From: Deltaproteobacteria bacterium UBA6106
GTDB lineage: Bacteria > Desulfobacterota > Syntrophorhabdia > Syntrophorhabdales > Syntrophorhabdaceae
Assembly (NCBI GenBank): GCA_002428485.1
Contig: DIWM01000006.1
Location: 15,556-26,235 of the forward strand
Reading direction: 5' to 3'
Length of the DNA: 10,680 nucleotides
A program made the translations under genes and the position numbers. Position 1 is the stretch's first letter; the number at the start of each line of letters is the position of its first letter. The notes under the pieces are model-generated. The model made no database searches. It saw nothing but the letters and a program-made list of their open reading frames with translations, and was not told the DNA's origin. Shown piece by piece: positions 6,481 to 10,680 of this stretch.

Positions 6481-7234
6481 CGTTCCCATCCGGGGCTTCC
6501 TGGAAACGAGCTTTATTGACTGGAAGGGTTGTCTCTCGTCCGTATTGTTTACCGGCGGGTGCAACTTCAGGTGCCCTTTTTGTCACAACCCCGAGCTTGT
6601 GCTGCATTATAATACGATGGAAGAGATACCCTTGGAGCATGTCATCCTTACCCTGAGAAAATACAAAAAATGGTTGGACAGGATAGTCATTACCGGCGGT
6701 GAACCAACGATCCATAAAAACCTTTTTTACATAATCGGTCAGATAAGGGCGGAAGGCGTGAAGGTCAAGCTCGACACAAACGGATCATCGCCCTTTATGC
6801 TGAAAGGGCTTGTAAATGACGGGCTCATCGATTCTATTTCCATGGATGTCAAGGGCCCTGTTGACAGATATAAGAGGTGGTGCGGCGTCGATATAAACAC
6901 AAAAACCATTGAAGAGAGCATACAATTCATCCTCGAAGGAACGGTTGAGTATGAATTCAGAATGACCGTTGTGCCCTTCCTCCACCGCGAAGATGACGTC
7001 TACGAGGCCGCGGAATATATCCGGCACGCAAAACGGTTTACTATACAGGAATTCAGGCCCCACAACACCCTTGATCCATCATACGCAAATATCAAGCCTT
7101 TCTCGCCGGACAAGGTTACAAAGATCAGGGAAAACGTTGAACAGATCATGGCAGGCAGCAACGAGCAGACAGTCGTCGGTCGTCAGCAGTCAGCCATAAA
7201 AAAACCGATGCATATCAATACCCAGCGCAAATAG
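6461..7234 (+). CDS. nrdG: Anaerobic ribonucleotide reductase activating protein (radical SAM)
   Basis: A 257-residue radical SAM protein. The CxxxCxxC cluster motif is CNFRCPFC (Cys34, Cys38, Cys41), preceded by TGG and followed by HNPEL, the usual NrdG pattern. A GGEPT motif (from ITGGEPTIH, about 6692-6718) helps hold S-adenosylmethionine. It should bind a [4Fe-4S] cluster, cleave SAM and form the glycyl radical on Gly659 of NrdD. The start at ATG 6461 has a GAGGT ribosome site five bases upstream, inside the redoxin gene. A GTG at 6473 is an alternative that would start the protein at HNVPIRG. An in-frame ATG at 6308 would overlap nearly all of the redoxin and is unlikely. The protein ends in a tail of about 25 polar residues (SNEQTVVGRQQSAIK and onward) encoded partly by a heptamer repeat, which looks like an acquired extension. 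A pyruvate formate-lyase activase is a weaker alternative given the neighbours. Confidence 0.9.
   Translation: MSCTVHNVPIRGFLETSFIDWKGCLSSVLFTGGCNFRCPFCHNPELVLHYNTMEEIPLEHVILTLRKYKKWLDRIVITGGEPTIHKNLFYIIGQIRAEGVKVKLDTNGSSPFMLKGLVNDGLIDSISMDVKGPVDRYKRWCGVDINTKTIEESIQFILEGTVEYEFRMTVVPFLHREDDVYEAAEYIRHAKRFTIQEFRPHNTLDPSYANIKPFSPDKVTKIRENVEQIMAGSNEQTVVGRQQSAIKKPMHINTQRK
7170..7197 (+). repeat. Degenerate heptamer repeat inside the 3' end of nrdG
   Basis: Four consecutive 7-bp words: CAGTCGT, CGGTCGT, CAGCAGT, CAGCCAT. Two looser units (CAGCAAC, GAGCAGA) may extend it left to 7156. It encodes part of the polar C-terminal tail of NrdG. The 7-bp period is not a multiple of three, so the repeat is not explained by repeated codons. 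Confidence 0.6.
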
Positions 7235-7240
7235 AACATA

Positions 7241-7270
7241 AAAAAGGTGAGGCTGGTTCGACCTCACCTT
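7241..7270 (-). terminator. Intrinsic terminator of rpoD
   Basis: A 9-bp perfect stem AAGGTGAGG / CCTCACCTT (7244-7252 with 7262-7270) has a 9-base loop. On the minus strand the stem is followed by a run of Ts (the As at 7241-7245), so it suits termination of rpoD 31 bp after its stop. On the plus strand the following bases are only C/T-rich, so it would be a weak terminator for nrdG. Confidence 0.8.
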
Positions 7271-7300
7271 CTCACCTTCTGATCTTCTTAATTTCTTGCT

Positions 7301-8815
7301 TTATTCCAGGAAGCTGTCGAGCCTCTTGCGCCTCGAGGGGTGTTTCAATTTCCGCAGGGCCTTTGCCTCGATCTGCCTGATGCGCTCACGGGTCAGGCCA
7401 AAGACCTCGCCAACCTCTTCAAGGGTATAATCCGTCTTCTCGCCGATACCGAGCCTCATCCTGATCACCTTCTCCTCTCTCGGAGTAAGGGTAGACAGGA
7501 CCTTGTCGATCTCTTCTTTCAGGGAGATGCCGACAAGCTCATTGAACGGCGAGGGCGACTTGGGATCAGCAATAAAATCACCGAGCTTCGACTCGTCGTC
7601 ACCGATAGGAGTCTCGATAGAGATCGGCTCGTTGGAGACCTTCATGATCTTCCGTACCTTTTCAAGAGGTAAGCCGGCCTTCAGGGATATTTCGTCAAGG
7701 TTCGGTTCCCTTCCCAGATCCTGAAAAAGGGATATGGTGACCTTGGTGATCTTGTTCATCGTTTCCAGTACATGGACGGGGACCCTGATCGTCCTCGCAT
7801 AGTCTGCGATCGCCCTTGTAATGGCCTGGCGAATCCACCATGTCGAATAGGTGGAAAATTTGTATCCCTTCTGATAGTCATACTTTTCCGCCGCCTTCAT
7901 GAGGCCCATATTACCTTCCTGTATAAGGTCAAGGAAGGACAGCCCTCTGTTGAGGTACTTCTTCGCTATATTGATAACAAGCCTCAGGTTTGCCTGGATG
8001 AGCCTGTTCTTTACTGTCTTGAGCCCGTTTTCGATGGCCACGATCTCCATCAATCTCCGTTTGACCTTTCTTACCTCTTTGTCGTCCATGAACTTGATCT
8101 GCCTGCCGATCTTCCTGATCACCTCTTCGAGGACCTTCTTGTTCAGGTTGAGGTTGATAAGGGTCTCTTCCATCTTCAGTTCAGCGGCCTTGAGCTTTTT
8201 GTCATACTGCTTTCTTGTGGCAGCATCGACGCCGGTCATCTTTCTGTGAAGCTCTTCCTTCTTTTCAAAAAGGTTCTTGACGCTGTTAATGAGAGATATG
8301 GTCTTCTTCTTGTATTTCTCTTCGTCCTTTTTCGTATAGTTCATCTCATCAATGTTTTTAATAACATCAATGATGTTGATCATCTCTTTTTTCAGCTGAG
8401 ACGACAGTTCCTGGAGTTCGCGGACGGCATGGGGCAGATCGAAAAGGAGGTTGCGTATCTTCCGTTCACCCTCTTCGATCTTTTTCGCAATGGTATACTC
8501 TTCATCGGATGTGAGCAATGATACTCTGCCGATATCTTTGAGGTAGGCCCAGATGATATTATCCGTTCTCTCCGAAGGGAATTTCTCTATCTCTCCCCAT
8601 TCCTGAGACTCTTCCTCCGGCGTCTCTACCTTGTCCTTTATCGTTTCAACAATATCTATGTTCGACTCGGAGAGAAAATCAAAGATATCTTCAATATCTT
8701 CGGGCGAAAAGATGTTCTGCGGGAGGATATCGTTGATCTCATCGGGGGTGAGAAAACCCTTTTCCATGCCCACGTCGATCAGGTGTTTTATTTCACTAAA
8801 ATTTTTTATGCTCAT
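7301..8815 (-). CDS. rpoD: RNA polymerase primary sigma factor RpoD (sigma-70 family)
   Basis: A 504-residue group 1 sigma factor that directs RNA polymerase to housekeeping promoters. Domains in order: an acidic region 1.1 (about 1-75); region 1.2 (about 84-118, DNIIWAYLKDIG); a Lys/Glu-rich coiled-coil-like non-conserved region (about 119-265); region 2 (about 267-345) with the core-binding DLIQEGN and the -10-reading FSTYSTWWIRQAITR; region 3 (about 350-425); and region 4 (about 435-504) ending in the helix-turn-helix LTRERIRQIEAKALRKL that reads the -35. The start at 8815 has TTGGAG six bases upstream and gives MSIKNFSEIKHLID, a normal RpoD N-terminus. An in-frame ATG at 8866 would add 17 residues encoded by a terminator-like hairpin and is less likely. 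The dnaG primase gene that often accompanies rpoD is absent here; the gene stands alone, divergent from a dgt homologue. Confidence 0.97.
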   Translation of the reverse strand: MSIKNFSEIKHLIDVGMEKGFLTPDEINDILPQNIFSPEDIEDIFDFLSESNIDIVETIKDKVETPEEESQEWGEIEKFPSERTDNIIWAYLKDIGRVSLLTSDEEYTIAKKIEEGERKIRNLLFDLPHAVRELQELSSQLKKEMINIIDVIKNIDEMNYTKKDEEKYKKKTISLINSVKNLFEKKEELHRKMTGVDAATRKQYDKKLKAAELKMEETLINLNLNKKVLEEVIRKIGRQIKFMDDKEVRKVKRRLMEIVAIENGLKTVKNRLIQANLRLVINIAKKYLNRGLSFLDLIQEGNMGLMKAAEKYDYQKGYKFSTYSTWWIRQAITRAIADYARTIRVPVHVLETMNKITKVTISLFQDLGREPNLDEISLKAGLPLEKVRKIMKVSNEPISIETPIGDDESKLGDFIADPKSPSPFNELVGISLKEEIDKVLSTLTPREEKVIRMRLGIGEKTDYTLEEVGEVFGLTRERIRQIEAKALRKLKHPSRRKRLDSFLE

Positions 8816-8831
8816 GGCTGGCTCCAAAACA

Positions 8832-8866
8832 TAAAAAATGCCCCAAATCAAAAGATTTGAGGGCAT
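8832..8866 (-). terminator. Terminator-like hairpin within the rpoD leader (possible attenuator)
   Basis: ATGCCCCAAATC (8838-8849) pairs with GATTTGAGGGCAT (8854-8866), giving 12 base pairs with one bulged A and an AAAA loop in plus-strand terms. Read on the minus strand it is followed by TTTTTAT, the form of an intrinsic terminator. It lies 22 bases before the rpoD start codon and downstream of the predicted rpoD promoter, and no minus-strand gene lies upstream for it to end. Confidence 0.7.
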
Positions 8867-8899
8867 CTCTGATTATGTTTCTCAGTTATCTATGTAATA

Positions 8900-8929
8900 A
8901 ATATAACAATTCCCCGGTATTTTTGTCAA
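8900..8929 (-). promoter_or_regulatory. Probable sigma-70 promoter of rpoD
   Basis: On the minus strand a perfect TTGACA (8929-8924) is followed by TTATAT with a 17-bp spacer (8906-8901) or TATATT with 18 bp (8905-8900). The predicted start is near 8894, giving a leader of roughly 79 nt that contains the terminator-like hairpin. Confidence 0.7.
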
Positions 8930-8931
8930 GC

Positions 8932-9017
8932 AGGTTTTTACAGAATCGTCTCCGGGGCGCCGTTTTCTATGGTCACATCTTGCAACAAACCGTTTTTTAA
9001 AGGTATTTACAGAATTG
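8932..9017. repeat. 17-bp direct repeat in the rpoD/dgt divergent promoter region
   Basis: AGGTTTTTACAGAATCG (8932-8948) and AGGTATTTACAGAATTG (9001-9017) agree at 15 of 17 positions, with starts 69 bp apart. The left copy begins three bases upstream of the rpoD -35. They could be operator sites for a shared regulator; I do not recognise the motif. The rest of this gap between 8867 and 9063 shows nothing else I can support. Confidence 0.55.
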
Positions 9018-9063
9018 CAATAGTCCTGCTCTTATGATACATTACCTATTGGCTTTCAAACCC

Positions 9064-10107
9064 ATGGATATAAGGGAAAGATTAGAAAAAAGGGAAGAGC
9101 TTATCCTTTCCCCCTTTGCACAAAAAAGCAGTCAGACAAGGGGAAGGCTGAAACCCGAGCCTGAATGCGACATTCGGCCGGCGTTCCAGCATGACAGGGA
9201 CAGGATAACGCACAGTAAATCCTTCCGGAGACTGAAACACAAGACACAGGTCTTTCTCTCTCCTGCCGGCGACCATTACAGAACAAGGCTCACCCACACC
9301 CTTGAGGTTGCCCAGATAGGACGGACCATTGCGAAAGCCCTTGATCTGAACGAAGATCTCGTTGAAGCGATCTCTCTCGGGCACGACCTCGGCCATACGC
9401 CATTCGGCCACGCAGGAGAAGAGGTCCTTAACGACATCCACAAGGGTGGGTTCCGCCATTACGAACAGAGCCTCAGGGTTGCGGATATTCTGGAGAGGGA
9501 TGGCAAAGGGCTCAACCTAACCTATGAAGTGAGAGACGGCATCCTGCGCCATTCAAAGGGTAAAGGGGAAATCGTTATAAGGGATGAAACGGAAAAACCT
9601 CTTACAAAAGAGGCTGAAGTGGTGAGGGCCGCCGACGTGATCGCCTATCTGAACCACGACATAGACGACGCGATCAGGGGGAACGTCATCGCAGAAGAGG
9701 ACCTGCCGGGAGGATGCAGGGAATTCCTTGGCTTTACCGTCTCCGACAGGATCGATCGTATGGTACGGGGGGTCATATCAGAGACGCAAAAGGATTCAGA
9801 ATTGCGGATAAATTTCGGAGGGGATCTCGAAGAGCACATCGTACAACTAAGGGATTTTCTTTATGAAATGGTATACGACAGCAATATCGTCCATAGGGAC
9901 TTCCTGAAATGCTCCAGGATCATCACTGACCTCTACCAGTATTTCCTGAAAAATCCCGATGCATTCCTGAAAGAGACCGAAAAAAGCGACTTTTATGATG
10001 AACCGGCGACATGCGTATGCGATCTTATCGCGGGCATGACAGACCGCTACGCCTTCAATCTTTTCGAGAAGATATTTCTCCCGCTGCCGTGGAATATACC
10101 GCTTTGA
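9064..10107 (+). CDS. dgt: Deoxyguanosinetriphosphate triphosphohydrolase-like HD-domain protein
   Basis: A 347-residue member of the dGTPase-like HD hydrolase family, which removes the whole triphosphate from dGTP or other dNTPs. The conserved opening DRDRITHSKSFRRLKHKTQV is followed by GDHYRTRLTHTLEVAQI. The HD metal site shows as His78 (THTLEV) and His107-Asp108 (GHDLGHTPFGH), with a later Asp in ADVIAYLNHDIDDA that would complete the site. The length is that of the shorter family branch, not the roughly 500-residue E. coli Dgt, so the substrate may be several dNTPs. I choose ATG 9064 because MDIRERLEKREELILSPFA matches the usual family start. An ATG at 9034 is also in frame, and neither has a clear ribosome site. 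It is divergent from rpoD across a shared promoter region. With NrdD on the same window it would balance dNTP supply; that link is inference. Confidence 0.88.
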   Translation: MDIRERLEKREELILSPFAQKSSQTRGRLKPEPECDIRPAFQHDRDRITHSKSFRRLKHKTQVFLSPAGDHYRTRLTHTLEVAQIGRTIAKALDLNEDLVEAISLGHDLGHTPFGHAGEEVLNDIHKGGFRHYEQSLRVADILERDGKGLNLTYEVRDGILRHSKGKGEIVIRDETEKPLTKEAEVVRAADVIAYLNHDIDDAIRGNVIAEEDLPGGCREFLGFTVSDRIDRMVRGVISETQKDSELRINFGGDLEEHIVQLRDFLYEMVYDSNIVHRDFLKCSRIITDLYQYFLKNPDAFLKETEKSDFYDEPATCVCDLIAGMTDRYAFNLFEKIFLPLPWNIPL

Positions 10108-10129
10108 CGGAACAAAGACACGATAAAGA

Positions 10130-10197
10130 CCGTAAGGCGTCAGGCGTGAGGCGTGAAGGGTTAAACCCCCTTACCCCTTACGACTTACGACTCACGG
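10130..10197 (+). repeat. Imperfect inverted repeat built of heptamers
   Basis: The left arm (10130-10160) runs in 7-bp words CGTAAGG, CGTCAGG, CGTGAGG, CGTGAAG. The right arm (10168-10197) runs CCTTACC, CCTTACG, ACTTACG, ACTCACG, the complementary words. The arms of about 30 nt pair over most positions around a TTAAACC loop, with AAGGG/CCCTT next to the loop. No T run follows, so it is not a standard intrinsic terminator. The rest of the 136-bp dgt-valS gap is AT-rich, with a small ATTAAAA/TTTTAAT inverted repeat at 10202-10222. Confidence 0.75.
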
Positions 10198-10243
10198 ATC
10201 CATTAAAATTTTGTGTTTTAATATTGATATTGGAGATTGATAT

Positions 10244-10680
10244 ATGATGGATAAGGTCTATAATCCTCACGCCATAGAAGAGAAATGGTACCGGTTCTGG
10301 GTAGAAAAGGGATTTTTTACGGCAGAAGGCAGGTCTCCGAAACCTTCCTTTTCCATGGTCATCCCTCCCCCGAATGTTACCGGCTCTCTCCACATGGGCC
10401 ACGCATTGAATAATACCCTGCAGGATATTGTGACCCGATTCAGGAGAATGGCGGGTTTCAATGCCCTGTGGCTTCCCGGCACCGATCATGCAGGCATTGC
10501 GACGCAGAACGTCGTTGAGAGGGAACTCGCAAAGGAAGGGAAGACCCGTGAGACGCTCGGCCGGGAGGCATTCATAGAGAGGGTCTGGCAATGGAAAGAA
10601 CAATCAGGGAACACCATCATAGAACAGCTCAAGCGACTCGGCTGCTCCTGTGACTGGTCCCGGGAACGCTTCACAATGGA
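10244..10680 (+). CDS. valS: Valyl-tRNA synthetase, N-terminal part, 3' truncated
   Basis: The first 145 residues of a class I aminoacyl-tRNA synthetase, open to the window end. The protein starts MMDKVYNPHAIEEKWYRFW, typical of ValS, followed by VIPPPNVTGSLHMGHAL, in which HMGH (residues 50-53) is the HIGH motif that binds ATP. LPGTDHAGIATQ (from about residue 79) is the next conserved block and is characteristic of ValS. The enzyme charges tRNA-Val with valine in the cytoplasm; the editing domain, KMSKS loop and C-terminal coiled coil are outside the window. A GGAG at 10232-10235 lies eight bases upstream of ATG 10244; a second ATG follows directly at 10247. It is on the same strand as dgt but separated by the inverted repeat and an AT-rich stretch, so it probably has its own promoter. 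I see no T-box-like leader. Confidence 0.95.
   Translation, partial: MMDKVYNPHAIEEKWYRFWVEKGFFTAEGRSPKPSFSMVIPPPNVTGSLHMGHALNNTLQDIVTRFRRMAGFNALWLPGTDHAGIATQNVVERELAKEGKTRETLGREAFIERVWQWKEQSGNTIIEQLKRLGCSCDWSRERFTM

Noticed and set aside
7772..8521. Open frame of 249 codons on the plus strand
   Set aside because: It is antisense to rpoD, with no motif or ribosome site, and is a shadow of the Lys/Glu-rich region.
8816..8866. Extended rpoD start at 8866 (17 extra residues)
   Set aside because: The extra codons are the terminator-like hairpin and the start lacks a good ribosome site, whereas 8815 has TTGGAG at proper spacing.
9006..9038. TTTACA and TATGAT as a dgt promoter
   Set aside because: The spacer is 21 bp, too long for sigma-70, so I could not support a specific dgt promoter.

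Overview
The window looks like chromosomal DNA from a strictly anaerobic bacterium. It carries a molybdenum/tungsten formate dehydrogenase subunit, an FmdE-family protein and an oxygen-sensitive class III ribonucleotide reductase with its activase. The RpoD, Dgt and ValS protein styles and the gene density fit a deltaproteobacterial or related syntroph-like lineage. That placement is inference; no rRNA gene is present to confirm it. Nine genes are complete and two are cut by the window ends (fdhA at the left, valS at the right). I see no mobile element, CRISPR array, tRNA or rRNA.

Layout. 1-2710 (+): the 3' end of a formate dehydrogenase catalytic subunit, overlapped by 4 bp by an FmdE-family zinc-ribbon protein, then an unrecognised protein of about 202 aa and a Nudix hydrolase, all closely packed and probably co-transcribed. 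2724-3736 (+): a GalT/HIT-superfamily nucleotidyltransferase behind a near-consensus sigma-70 promoter whose predicted start point falls on the A of the best start codon, which suggests a leaderless mRNA. 3737-4062: an AT-rich regulatory region with a promoter, two NrdR boxes 31 bp apart and a G-rich leader. 4063-7234 (+): an operon of nrdD, a CPMC redoxin and nrdG. 7301-8815 (-): rpoD, with an intrinsic terminator downstream and a second terminator-like hairpin inside its own 5' leader. 8867-9063: a divergent promoter region holding a 17-bp direct repeat. 9064-10107 (+): a dGTPase-like HD hydrolase. 10130-10197: a large imperfect inverted repeat made of heptamers. 10244 to the end (+): the start of valS.

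How the genes fit together. NrdD, the redoxin and NrdG should make dNTPs without oxygen, the Dgt-like enzyme would remove dNTPs, and the Nudix protein may sanitise nucleotides, so much of the window concerns the dNTP pool. The paired NrdR boxes indicate repression of the reductase when dNTP/ATP levels are high. The formate dehydrogenase and FmdE-type genes belong to energy or C1 metabolism and appear to end an operon that begins to the left.

Most worth a second look: the rpoD leader hairpin, the apparently leaderless galT-like gene, a family of degenerate 7-bp-period repeats at three sites (one inside the 3' end of nrdG, one forming the inverted repeat before valS), an unexplained direct repeat in the rpoD/dgt promoter region, and unusual active-site residues in the GalT-like and FmdE-like proteins.
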